64,000 nt of DNA from Ornithinicoccus hortensis (GTDB lineage: Bacteria > Actinomycetota > Actinomycetes > Actinomycetales > Dermatophilaceae), in NCBI RefSeq assembly GCF_006716185.1, contig NZ_VFOP01000001.1, positions 2,852,001-2,916,000 of the forward strand, given 5' to 3'. A program made the position numbers and the translations under genes. The notes beneath the pieces were generated by a model. It searched no databases. It saw nothing but the letters and a program-made list of their open reading frames with translations, and was not told where the DNA came from. The stretch's first letter is position 1. Each line of letters starts with the position of its first letter. Shown here piece by piece: positions 44,478 through 54,039 of the stretch.

Positions 44478-45020
44478 CTACCAGGGTGAGACCAGGCCGT
44501 GTGCGGCGTTGAACTTGGAGGCCCCACGATAGGCGTCGATGAGACCGAACACCCAGATCCCCAGGGTCACCGGCACGAACGCGAGTCCCACCAGCACGAA
44601 CATCAGGGCGAAGGTCGACACGACGGAGAGCGCGTAGGCCACCAGGATGACCACGCCCTTGACGGTCTCCCCGTTGACGATGGTGCCCAGTCCCGGGATG
44701 AAGAAGGAGAGCAGCATGGCCAGGACCGGGTTCTTCGGGGCCACCCCCGCGGACGGACCGCCGTATGCCGGCCGCCAGGGATCGGGGTAGGGGTGCGCCT
44801 GGGGACCCGGCTGGTCCCACGGCGCGGGCTGATACGGCTGGCCGGTCGGATACGGCTGGCCGGTCGGGCTGCCCTGGTCCGGCGGGGCGGCGGGCGGTCC
44901 CGGGTTCCACACCCGGCCGTGGTCGGCAGGCGTGACCAGCGGACCGTAGGCACCGGGCACGATGTGCTTGCCGATGTACTCCCCCGGCTCCGGCGGCTGG
45001 CCGTTCGTCCCGTCCTGCAC
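44478..45020 (-). CDS. Pro/Gln-rich TM2-like membrane protein
   Basis: The product has 180 residues. The first ~95 are a Pro/Gly/Gln/Tyr-rich cytoplasmic region with repeats of PTGQPYPTGQPYQP. The rest has AGVAPKNPVLAMLLSFFIPG, then VKGVVILVAYALSVVSTFAL, and ends with TLGIWVFGLIDAYRGASKFN. It is the longer paralog of the protein at 42112. GGGAGGGG precedes the GTG at 45020. It lies 29 bp upstream of the cyanophycinase-like gene, so the three genes may form one unit. Confidence 0.75.
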   Translation of the reverse strand: MQDGTNGQPPEPGEYIGKHIVPGAYGPLVTPADHGRVWNPGPPAAPPDQGSPTGQPYPTGQPYQPAPWDQPGPQAHPYPDPWRPAYGGPSAGVAPKNPVLAMLLSFFIPGLGTIVNGETVKGVVILVAYALSVVSTFALMFVLVGLAFVPVTLGIWVFGLIDAYRGASKFNAAHGLVSPW

Positions 45021-45103
45021 GACACCCCTCCCGTGGACCACGGTCCCGGCGACCGCGTCGTCCCAACCTATCCGGCCGTGGCCCCCGCGGGCCACACCGC
45101 CGG

Positions 45104-46111
45104 TCAGGCGGACTCCCGGACCACCAGGCGGGTGGAGAGCACCTCCGGCTCGGCGTCCTCCCCCGCCATCAGCCGCAGCAGCAGCGCGACGGCCCGGCCG
45201 GCCATCTGCGAGACCGGGTTGACGACCGTGGTCAGGCCCGGCCGGCTCAACGTCGCGGCCGGCGAGTCGTCGTAGCCGACGACCGCGACGTCGCCGGGCA
45301 CCTCGCGCCCGAGGGTGGACAGCTCCCCGATCGCGGAGACGGCCATCAGGTCGGAGGCGACGAACACCCCGTCCAGGTCCGGGGACCGCTCCAGCAGGCG
45401 GTGCATCGCGGCGGCGCCACCGGCGGCCGTGAAGTCGCCGGACTCGACCAGGTCCGTGGGGCGACCGGCCTCCCGCAGCACCTCCTCCCAGCCGCGCAAC
45501 CGGTCCCGCCCCGCGCTCATGTCGGGTGGGCCGGTGATGGTGCCGATCGTCCGGCACCCGCGGGCGAGCAGGTGCTCGGTGGCCAGCCGGGCCCCGGCCG
45601 CGTTGTCGACGTCGACGTAGGGCATCGTGGCCTGCTCGGAGTAGGGGCGGCCGAGGAAGACCGATGGCAGCTGGGTCTGCTCCAGCACGCGCCACAGGTT
45701 GTCGTCCTGGTGGTGGCTCACCACGATCGCGCCGTCGGTGTGCCCACCCCGCAGGTAGCGCCCCATCCGGCCGTCGTCGTCGCCGGCCTCCCCCATCACC
45801 AGCACCACCTGGAGGGGCGTGCTGGCCAGGGCCTGGGTCACCCCGCGGAGGGTGCCGGAGAAGAAGGGGTCGGAGAACACCCGCTCGTCGGATTCCGGCA
45901 CCACGACGGCGATCGAGTCCGGGCCGCGCTTGACCAGTGAGCGGGCCGCCCGGTTGGGCCGGTAGCCCAGGGCGTCGACGGCGGCCTGGACGGCGACCCG
46001 GGCCGCCTCGCGCACCCGCGGGTCGGCGTTGATCACGCGCGACGCGGTGGCCCGGGAGACGCCCGCCCTGGTGGCGACGTCCTCCAGGGTCGGCACACTC
46101 TTGGCTGCCAT
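45104..46111 (-). CDS. LacI-family regulator of the sugar operon
   Basis: This 335-residue protein has an N-terminal LacI HTH, TLEDVATRAGVSRATASRVI, with hinge region NRAARSLVKRG, and a periplasmic-binding-protein-like C-terminal domain (SIAVVVPESDERVFSDPFFS; VFVASDLMAVSAIGEL). It is the last gene of the minus-strand sugar operon, 66 bp after the glucosidase, as cebR-type genes often are. GGAGG precedes the ATG. It should bind the 20-bp operator at 50836 and release it on binding a beta-glucoside. Confidence 0.9.
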   Translation of the reverse strand: MAAKSVPTLEDVATRAGVSRATASRVINADPRVREAARVAVQAAVDALGYRPNRAARSLVKRGPDSIAVVVPESDERVFSDPFFSGTLRGVTQALASTPLQVVLVMGEAGDDDGRMGRYLRGGHTDGAIVVSHHQDDNLWRVLEQTQLPSVFLGRPYSEQATMPYVDVDNAAGARLATEHLLARGCRTIGTITGPPDMSAGRDRLRGWEEVLREAGRPTDLVESGDFTAAGGAAAMHRLLERSPDLDGVFVASDLMAVSAIGELSTLGREVPGDVAVVGYDDSPAATLSRPGLTTVVNPVSQMAGRAVALLLRLMAGEDAEPEVLSTRLVVRESA

Positions 46112-46146
46112 CGGGTCCTCCGTTCCGATCTCGTGTTCCCTGCCCT

Positions 46147-46162
46147 CGCGCGCTGGCGCGCG
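46147..46162 (-). terminator. Small GC hairpin between the glucosidase and lacI genes
   Basis: CGCGCG-CTGG-CGCGCG forms a 6-bp stem with a 4-nt loop in the 66-bp gap. It may lower read-through into the regulator gene. No U-run is seen, so the call is tentative. Confidence 0.4.
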
Positions 46163-46177
46163 CCCGCGGTGGCGCCC

Positions 46178-47586
<1,409 letters not shown>

Positions 47587-47590
<4 letters not shown>

Positions 47591-48486
47591 TGCTTGACGG
47601 CTCCTTGCATGATGCCGGACACCAGTTGGCGGCCGGCGACGACGAACAGGATCAACAGCGGGATGGTGGCCAGCAGCGCGCCGGCCAGGACGAGGGAGTA
47701 GTCCACCCAGTGGGCGGCCTGCAGCTGCTGCAGGGCCACGGGCAGGGTCGGGTCCTGCGGGCCCAGGATGATGAACGGCCAGAAGAAGTTGGTCCAGGTC
47801 GCCACGAAGGTGAACAGACCGAGCATCGCGGCGGCCGGCCGCGCGGCCACCAGGCCCACGTGCCAGAAGGTGCGCAGCATGCTGCAGCCGTCGACGCGGG
47901 CGGCCTCGATGAGTTCGTCGGGCACGGCCTGGCTCAGGTACTGGGTCATCCAGAACACCCCGAAGGCGGTGACCAGGCCGGGGACGATGACGGCGACCAG
48001 TTCGCCGGTCCAGCCGAGCTTGGCCATCACCTGGTAGAGCGGGACCACGCCCAGCTGGGTCGGCACCGCCATGGTGGCGATGACGAAGACCAGCAGCGGT
48101 CGCGAGCCACGGAACCTCAGCTTGGCGAAGGCGTAGCCGGCCAGCGTGGCGAAGAAGACGACGGATGCCGAGACGACGGTGGACACCACGATCGAGTTCC
48201 GGGTGGCCCGCCAGAACTCGACCGTGTCGATGACCGTGGCGGCGTTCTGCAGGAAGTTGCCGCCGGGCAGGATCGGGAAGGTCTGCCGGGACAGCACGGT
48301 CGAGTCGTGGCTGGCGACCAGGAAGGACCACCACAGCGGGAACATCGAGCCCAGGAGCACCGCGGCCAGCAGTCCGTAGACCAGCTTCCCGGGGCGTCCC
48401 TGTCCCGCTCCCGAGGACCTGCGACGCGGTCTCTCGACGGCGCCGACCTGCAGGCCGGTCGGGGCGGCCGGTGGCTGTGCACTCAC
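47587..48486 (-). CDS. Sugar ABC transporter permease, CebG/MalG type
   Basis: This 299-residue protein has six hydrophobic segments and the EAA loop EAARVDGCSMLRTFWHVGL, which docks the ATPase. NSIVVSTVVSASVVFFATLA and MAVPTQLGVVPLYQVMAKLG are typical of MalG-like subunits. The GTG at 48486 overlaps the other permease by 4 bp. No ATPase gene is in the operon, so a shared MsiK-type ATPase encoded elsewhere must power it, as is common in actinobacteria. Confidence 0.92.
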
Positions 48487-49463
48487 CGCTTCACCTCCGA
48501 GGACGCGATGCGTCGGGTGATCCAGAAGTTGAGCAGCCCGACGAGGACGATGATCAAGAAGAGCAGGACCGCCACGGCCGAGGCCCGGCCGAAGTTGGAG
48601 CGGGTCCAGCCCAGTTCGTACAGGTAGACGGTCAGCGTCTGCCACTGCCCGTCGGCACCGCCCCGGCCGAACTGGTCGTACATGCGTGCCTCGTCGAAGA
48701 TCTGCAGACCCCCGATGGTCGAGGTGATCACCACGAAGATGATCGTGGGCCGCAGCATCGGCACGGTCACCGACCAGAACTGCCGGACCCGGCCGGCCCC
48801 GTCGATGGCGGCCTGTTCGTACAGGTCCCGCGGCACCGCCTGCATCGCCGCGAGGAAGATCAGGGCGTTGTAGCCGGTCCAGCGGAAGTTGACCATCGTG
48901 GCGATGGCCAGGTGGCTGGGCAGGCGCTGGGAGTGCCAGCCGACCGGGTCGATCCCGAGCACGCCGAGCGCGCTGTTGATCAACCCGAACTTGTCGGCGA
49001 ACAGGTTGGAGAAGATCAGCGCGACGGCCACCGGCGCCACGACATACGGAAGCAGCACACCCATCCGCCAGAAGGTCTTGGCCCGCAGGTTCGTGTCCAG
49101 CGCCGCCGCGATCACGATGGCCGCGAAGACCTGTGGGACCGAGGACAACAGGAAGATGCTGAACGTGTTGGTCAGCGCGGTCCAGAAGTCCCGGCCGGTG
49201 AGCACCTCGACGAAGTTCTTGGTGCCGACGAACTCGCCCTGCCCCATGATCAGGTCCCAGTCGTGCACGGCGACCCAGCCGGTGTAGACCAGCGGGAACA
49301 GGCCGGTCACGAAGAACAGCAGGAAGAACGGGGAGATGTACAGGTAGGGCGAGAGCTTGACGTCCCACCGGCTGAGCCGGCTCCCGAGGCCGATACGGCG
49401 CGGCGGCCGCGGGAGCCGGTCAGCGTGCTCCACCGGGGGGCGGAGCCGGGTCATGGTGGCCAC
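48483..49463 (-). CDS. Sugar ABC transporter permease, CebF/MalF type
   Basis: This 326-residue protein has six membrane segments. LSPYLYISPFFLLFFVTGLF is the first, and the EAA loop is EQAAIDGAGRVRQFWSVTVP. The profile matches MalF-like subunits of the CUT1 class. The start is a GTG (49463) or an ATG 9 bp later; neither has a strong ribosome site, and the upstream gene ends 3 bp before. It forms a heterodimer with the next permease. Confidence 0.92.
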   Translation of the reverse strand: MATMTRLRPPVEHADRLPRPPRRIGLGSRLSRWDVKLSPYLYISPFFLLFFVTGLFPLVYTGWVAVHDWDLIMGQGEFVGTKNFVEVLTGRDFWTALTNTFSIFLLSSVPQVFAAIVIAAALDTNLRAKTFWRMGVLLPYVVAPVAVALIFSNLFADKFGLINSALGVLGIDPVGWHSQRLPSHLAIATMVNFRWTGYNALIFLAAMQAVPRDLYEQAAIDGAGRVRQFWSVTVPMLRPTIIFVVITSTIGGLQIFDEARMYDQFGRGGADGQWQTLTVYLYELGWTRSNFGRASAVAVLLFLIIVLVGLLNFWITRRIASSEVKR

Positions 49464-49466
49464 GGA

Positions 49467-50774
49467 TCAGCCCAACGCCTCCACGTCGGAGACGAACTTG
49501 TCCCAGGAGGACTGGGCGTCGTCGGTGCCGTCCACGTCCACCCGGGTGAGCGCGTCCTGGAGGGCGGTGTTGATCGAGAAGTAGTCCGGGCCCTTGTAGG
49601 GCTGGAAGGTGATCGCCTTGGCCCGCTCGGCGAAGATCTCGCCGGTGGGGGCATCGTTGAAGAAGGCGTTGGTGGAGCTGAGCAGCTCCTCGGACTCCAG
49701 CGCCTCGACCTGGCTGGGGAAGGTGCCCTTGGCCTCGAACGCCTTGACCTGCTGCTCGGGCGCGGTCAGCCAGTTGGCCAGCGCCGTGGCCTCGGCCACG
49801 TGGTCACCCTGGGCGGGCACCGTCAGGTAGGACCCGCCCCAGTTGCCGCCACCGCCGGGGAAGACGTTGGCCACGTCCCACCCCTCGATACCGGAGGCGT
49901 TGCCCTCGACCACACCCAGCATCCAGCCCGGGCAGAGCATGGTGGCGAAGGAGGACTCCTGGAAGCCGTTGGCCCAGTCCGGGCTCCACTGCCCCAGGCC
50001 GGCGGAGAGCTCGTCGTCCACCGACGCGGTCAACACCTGGTCGTAGAGCTCCCTGACCTCGGGGTTGGTGGTGGCGATGATCTCGCCGGCCTCGTCCTGG
50101 TAGGCGACCTCGACCTGGTTGATCATGCCCTGCCAGGTGGCGTTCGCCGAGTCGAACCACGCCGCGTCCGAGGACGCGACGAAGTCCTTGCCGACGTCGA
50201 AGTAGTGCTGCCAGTCACCCTCGAGGAGGGTGGCCACCTCCTCGCGGTCCGAGGGGAGCCCGGCCTCCTCGAACAGGTCGGCGCGGTAGCAGATCGCCTC
50301 GGGGCCGTTGTCCGTGCCGTAGCCCACCAGCTTGCCGTCCTCGGTGGTGGCGGCAGCCACCTTCCAGTCCTGCCAGCGCCCGTCGACGGAGGGGTCGGAC
50401 AGGTCGGCGAACTTGTCGGGGTACTGCATGAACTCCACCAACCAGTCGACCTCCACAGCCTCGATGTCGGAGGCCCCGGAGTCGGCGCCCAGGCTGTTGC
50501 GCAGGGCGTCGCGGGCGTTGTCCGCGGTGTCGGCCTTGACGTGCTCGATGGTCACGTTGTCGTGCAGCGACTCGTACTCGGTGAAGAGTTCCTCGTAGCC
50601 GAACTCGTTGAAGGTGGCGACCGAGAGGGTCACCGGCTCGGCACCGACCTCGCCGTTCCCGCCGGCGCCTCCGGTGCCCTCCTCACCCCCGTCGTCTCCG
50701 CCACAGGCGGCCATGCCGAGGGTGAGGGCGGCGATGCCGGCCGCCGAGGTCAGTGTGCGCCGGGTGCGTTGCAC
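49467..50774 (-). CDS. Sugar-binding lipoprotein, CebE type
   Basis: This 435-residue binding protein has a lipobox in LTLGMAACGGD and an acidic Gly-rich linker. The binding-protein body shows VTLSVATFNEFGYEELFTEY, GLPSDREEVATLLEGDW and a late FPSQVEALES. It captures the sugar outside the cell for the two permeases. The GTG at 50774 follows AAGGGAG. It is the first gene of the operon and lies behind the palindromic operator at 50836. Beta-glucoside specificity is inferred from the GH1 gene. Confidence 0.9.
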   Translation of the reverse strand: MQRTRRTLTSAAGIAALTLGMAACGGDDGGEEGTGGAGGNGEVGAEPVTLSVATFNEFGYEELFTEYESLHDNVTIEHVKADTADNARDALRNSLGADSGASDIEAVEVDWLVEFMQYPDKFADLSDPSVDGRWQDWKVAAATTEDGKLVGYGTDNGPEAICYRADLFEEAGLPSDREEVATLLEGDWQHYFDVGKDFVASSDAAWFDSANATWQGMINQVEVAYQDEAGEIIATTNPEVRELYDQVLTASVDDELSAGLGQWSPDWANGFQESSFATMLCPGWMLGVVEGNASGIEGWDVANVFPGGGGNWGGSYLTVPAQGDHVAEATALANWLTAPEQQVKAFEAKGTFPSQVEALESEELLSSTNAFFNDAPTGEIFAERAKAITFQPYKGPDYFSINTALQDALTRVDVDGTDDAQSSWDKFVSDVEALG

Positions 50775-50835
50775 GGGTAACTCCCTTGTTACGTGGCGGG
50801 GCGCCGCCGTCCGATAGGCCGTGAAATCGCTCTCA

Positions 50836-50855
50836 CTGTGAGAGCGCTCTCACAG
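50836..50855. promoter_or_regulatory. Perfect 20-bp LacI-type operator
   Basis: CTGTGAGAGCGCTCTCACAG is its own reverse complement and has the central CG of LacI/CebR-family sites; the Streptomyces CebR box is TGGGAGCGCTCCCA. It lies 62 bp before the binding-protein start. An adjacent half-site CGCTCTCAC at 50828-50836 may add co-operative binding. The regulator at 45104 is the probable ligand. Confidence 0.8.
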
Positions 50856-50953
50856 ATCTAGGGTGACCGCCTGCGGTGCCCTTGTCAAGGGTTGTGTTGT
50901 GCCGGGAGTCCTCGGCCCGTGCGGGCACGCCCTTGCCCCGCGGGGGCGTGTCC

Positions 50954-51736
50954 CTACTGGAGCGCCACGAAGTAGGAGCCCGACCGGTCCATGCTCAACA
51001 GTTCCTCGACGAGCAGCACGCTGTCCTCGAGGTCCTCGGTCGCGACGATGAAGCAGACCTGTCCCTCGATGGTGTCGCCGGGCTCGGCGTCCGGCGCGGC
51101 GATGAGGTCGGTGTCCATCCCGGCGGAGCAGAACTCGCCCTCGGTGTCGCTGGTCGGGACCCCGTCCGGGCCGAGCAGCTCGAACCACAGGTCCATGAAC
51201 GCCGAGCCGCGGTCCTCACCGTGGTAGGTGGCGGTCACGGACAGCAACGAGAACTGCGACCCCTCCGGCGGGTCCGGGTTACCGAACTCCGGCCCGGACA
51301 GGGCCTGCGTCGCGTCCTTCTCGAAGGCGTCGAGGGTAACGGTCCAGTCCCCCACCTCCACGGTGGAGCCCATCGGGATCGGCGACTCCAGGCTCCCGGT
51401 CTCACCGCTCGCCTCGCCCCCGCCCCCGGGAGAGCCGGTGTCGGTCGGCGCGGCGCCGGTGGGCGGTGCGGGCGTCTCCGTCGTCGGGGCCGTGTCCGTC
51501 GTCGGCGCTGCGTCCGTCGTCGGGGCCGTGTCCGTCGTCGGCGCTGGCGCCTCCGTGGTGGGGTCCGCATCCGTCCCCGGTGCCTCCGAGGTCGGCGCAG
51601 CCGCCGGCGCACCCGGCGACTCGCTCTCCGGCACCGAACCACACCCGGACAGTGCCACCGTCAGCAGCGCGGGAGCCGCGAGCAGCGCCGCGACACGACG
51701 GGAAGGCGCGACACGACGGGAACGGGACGTGCTCAT
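50954..51736 (-). CDS. Lipoprotein with repeat linker and DUF4352-like domain
   Basis: The product has 260 residues. A signal peptide ends in LTVALSGC (lipobox). Residues about 45-105 are a Thr/Pro/Ala linker with repeated APTTDTAPTTD units. The C-terminal domain (about 115-260) has MGSTVEVGDWTVTLDAFEKD, FSLLSVTATYHGED and GDTIEGQVCFIVATED, the pattern of DUF4352-type immunoglobulin-like domains. It is membrane-anchored outside the cell. Function is unknown. It converges with nothing nearby and lies between the sugar operon's control region and the helicase gene. Confidence 0.8.
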   Translation of the reverse strand: MSTSRSRRVAPSRRVAALLAAPALLTVALSGCGSVPESESPGAPAAAPTSEAPGTDADPTTEAPAPTTDTAPTTDAAPTTDTAPTTETPAPPTGAAPTDTGSPGGGGEASGETGSLESPIPMGSTVEVGDWTVTLDAFEKDATQALSGPEFGNPDPPEGSQFSLLSVTATYHGEDRGSAFMDLWFELLGPDGVPTSDTEGEFCSAGMDTDLIAAPDAEPGDTIEGQVCFIVATEDLEDSVLLVEELLSMDRSGSYFVALQ

Positions 51737-51799
51737 GGGGACCCCCAGGTCATCAGGTCGGAGACCCCGGAACCCGAGGTCGGACAGGCGGTGCCGAGA

Positions 51800-53833
51800 T
51801 TACCAGCGGTCCTGACGGCGTCCGGCTCCCGCGAGGTCGCGGTGTCCGCCCTGGCCCCGGTGACCGGCTCCCCGGCCGCCCGTGCCGTGGCCGCCGTATC
51901 CTCCACGGCCACCCTGCCCGCGACCACCGCCGTATCCTCCGCGACCGCCCTGTCCGCCACGGCCACCCTGGCGGCGACCGCCCTGGCCGTGGCCGAACTG
52001 GCGTCGACGGGGGCGGAGCAGGTCGTTCAGCCGGGACTGCGGCACCGGCGGCCCCTCGGGCATACGGCCCCCGGCCGTCACGACCACCAGGTCGTCCTCG
52101 GGGGTCACCGCCTGCGGCGTGCTGTCCACGCCCGCGGTGTCCAACAGCTGGATCATCTTGCGACGCTGGTGCGGCAGGGCCAGGGTGACGACCATGCCGG
52201 CCTCCCCGGCGCGCGCGGTACGCCCGGAGCGGTGCAGGTAGTCCTTGTGGTCCGCCGGCGGGTCGGCCTGCAGCACCAGGGAGATCTCGTCCACGTGGAT
52301 CCCCCGGGCGGCGACGTCCGTGGCGACCAGGACCGGCAGCTCACCGGCCTTGTATGCCTCCAGCACCCGGGTGCGGGCCGACTGGTTGAGGCCGCCGTGC
52401 AGTGCCGCGGCGAAGATCCCGGAGTCGCGCAGCTGCTCGGCGACCCGGTCGGCGCCCAGCTTGGTGCGGACGAAGACCAGGGTGCGGCCGGGGCGGTTGG
52501 CGATCATCGCGGTGAGGACCTTCTTGTGGTGCGGGTGCACCAGGAAGACGTGGTGGTCCATCGTCGTGACGCTGGCGGTGCCGTCGTCGGTCGAGTGGGT
52601 CACCGGGTCCACCAGGTAGGTCTGCGCCACCTGGTCGACACCGTGGTCCAGCGTGGCCGAGAAGAGCAGCCGCTGCCCGCCCGCCGGGGTGAGGTCGAGG
52701 ATCGCGGTGATCGCCTCGAGGAAGCCCATCTCCGACATGTGGTCGGCCTCGTCCAGCACGGTGACCTCGACCTCGGAGAGGTCCGCGGCACCCCGCTCGA
52801 TGAGGTCCATCAGCCGGCCCGGGGTGGCCACCAGCAGGTCGACGCCCTGCTCCAGGGAGCGCAGCTGGGGCGTGTACGACATACCCCCGGCGACGAGCTG
52901 GAAGCTCAGCCCGACCGACCGCAGCAGCGGCTGGAGCGCGTCCACGATCTGCATCGCGAGCTCGCGGGTCGGGGTCAGCACGATGGCGCGCGGCCGGTGT
53001 GCCGTGGCCCGGCCGGATGCGGCCAGGCGGTGCAGGGTCGGGAGGCCGAAGGCCATCGTCTTGCCGGAGCCGGTCTGGCCACGGCCCAGGACGTCGCGTT
53101 CGGCCAGCGCGTCGGGGATGGTGACGGCCTGGATCGGGAACGGTGCGGTGATCCCCTGCGCGGCGAGCGCGTCGACGAGCCTGGCGTCCAGGCCGAGGTC
53201 GGCGAAGTTGCCGGTCCCGAGGTTCACCGGCGCCGGGCGGGCCGCGGGTGCAGTGTTGGCCGCCGGTGCCGTGCTGGCCACGGGCGCGGTGCGGGTCTCC
53301 TCGGAGTAGCTGGGCGCCGTCCGTCCCCGGGAGAACTCCTCCCGGTGGGCGGGCCGCCGGTAGTCCTCGCGGCGGGCCGGGCGGCGGGTGTCCTCGCGGC
53401 GGCTGTCCTCGCGGCGGGGTGCTCGGGCCCGGTGACCCTGACCCTCCTCGACGACGCCACCGTTGTGGGCGGCGTGCACCTCGCGCCAGTCGCGGGCGGG
53501 ACGGTCGTAGCCGCGGTCGTCACGGCGGCGGTCGTAGCCACGGTCGTAACCGCGGTCGTAGCCACGGTCCTCCCGACGGGGACGGTCGTAGCGACGCTCA
53601 TCACGCGGACGGTCGTAGCCGTCCCGGCTCTCCCGGCGGGTACGGTCGAGGCGCTCGGAGCGCTCCTCGAACCGGCGCGTCTTGGAGGGGGTCTCGCCGC
53701 CGCGGCGGGGACGCCCGGCGGCGGCGCGGGCCTTGGCCGCGGCCTTCTTCTGGGCAGCGGTGTGGCGGGGCTTCTTCTTCTTGGACGGCGCGGAACCGCG
53801 CCCGATGGCCTTGGCCATGGCGTATCTACTCAT
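51800..53833 (-). CDS. DEAD-box RNA helicase with basic N- and Gly-rich C-tails
   Basis: The product has up to 677 residues. The helicase core (about 200-570) has the Q motif, GQTGSGKT, PTRELA, VLDEADHM, FSATL, and HRSGRTARAG. A long N-terminal tail is Lys-rich, then Arg/Asp/Tyr-rich with repeated YDRGYDRG units. The C-terminus is a Gly/Arg/Gln RGG-like tail. Both tails bind RNA, as in cold-shock or ribosome-assembly helicases. The start is ATG 53833 or 53818. The first overlaps the stop of a small frame at 53826-53957, which may couple translation. Neither has a clear ribosome site. Confidence 0.9.
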   Translation of the reverse strand: MSRYAMAKAIGRGSAPSKKKKPRHTAAQKKAAAKARAAAGRPRRGGETPSKTRRFEERSERLDRTRRESRDGYDRPRDERRYDRPRREDRGYDRGYDRGYDRRRDDRGYDRPARDWREVHAAHNGGVVEEGQGHRARAPRREDSRREDTRRPARREDYRRPAHREEFSRGRTAPSYSEETRTAPVASTAPAANTAPAARPAPVNLGTGNFADLGLDARLVDALAAQGITAPFPIQAVTIPDALAERDVLGRGQTGSGKTMAFGLPTLHRLAASGRATAHRPRAIVLTPTRELAMQIVDALQPLLRSVGLSFQLVAGGMSYTPQLRSLEQGVDLLVATPGRLMDLIERGAADLSEVEVTVLDEADHMSEMGFLEAITAILDLTPAGGQRLLFSATLDHGVDQVAQTYLVDPVTHSTDDGTASVTTMDHHVFLVHPHHKKVLTAMIANRPGRTLVFVRTKLGADRVAEQLRDSGIFAAALHGGLNQSARTRVLEAYKAGELPVLVATDVAARGIHVDEISLVLQADPPADHKDYLHRSGRTARAGEAGMVVTLALPHQRRKMIQLLDTAGVDSTPQAVTPEDDLVVVTAGGRMPEGPPVPQSRLNDLLRPRRRQFGHGQGGRRQGGRGGQGGRGGYGGGRGQGGRGGYGGHGTGGRGAGHRGQGGHRDLAGAGRRQDRW

Positions 53834-53957
53834 TTCGGTTATCGGTGAGGTTGGCGCGCCTCACCGCCTCCATGAGCGGGACCGTCCTACCTCCAGGTGC
53901 CCGTAGCACCCGCTGGGCCGCGAGGAACGTGTCGTCCTCCGGCAGGCCCATGATCAT
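53826..53957 (-). CDS. Possible 43-residue leader gene of the helicase
   Basis: The frame starts ATG ATC ATG and reads MIMGLPEDDTFLAAQRVLRA, then PGGRTVPLMEAVRRANLTDN, with an acidic end. Most codons end in G or C. Its stop overlaps the helicase ATG at 53833 (AATGAGTAG), a layout suited to coupling. It is short, has no strong ribosome site, and I do not recognise a family, so chance remains possible. Confidence 0.4.
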   Translation of the reverse strand: MIMGLPEDDTFLAAQRVLRAPGGRTVPLMEAVRRANLTDNRNE

Positions 53958-54039
53958 CAACTCTGGTATCGGGCCGAATCACCATGCTACCGGATCGGGG
54001 ACACCGCACCGCACCATCGAGGGCCGATGGTGACGCACT

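Noticed and set aside
42127-44532. An 801-residue plus-strand frame opposite the cyanophycinase-like gene
   Set aside because: No domain or signal is visible, and the minus strand carries a ribosome site, signal peptide and S51 motifs.
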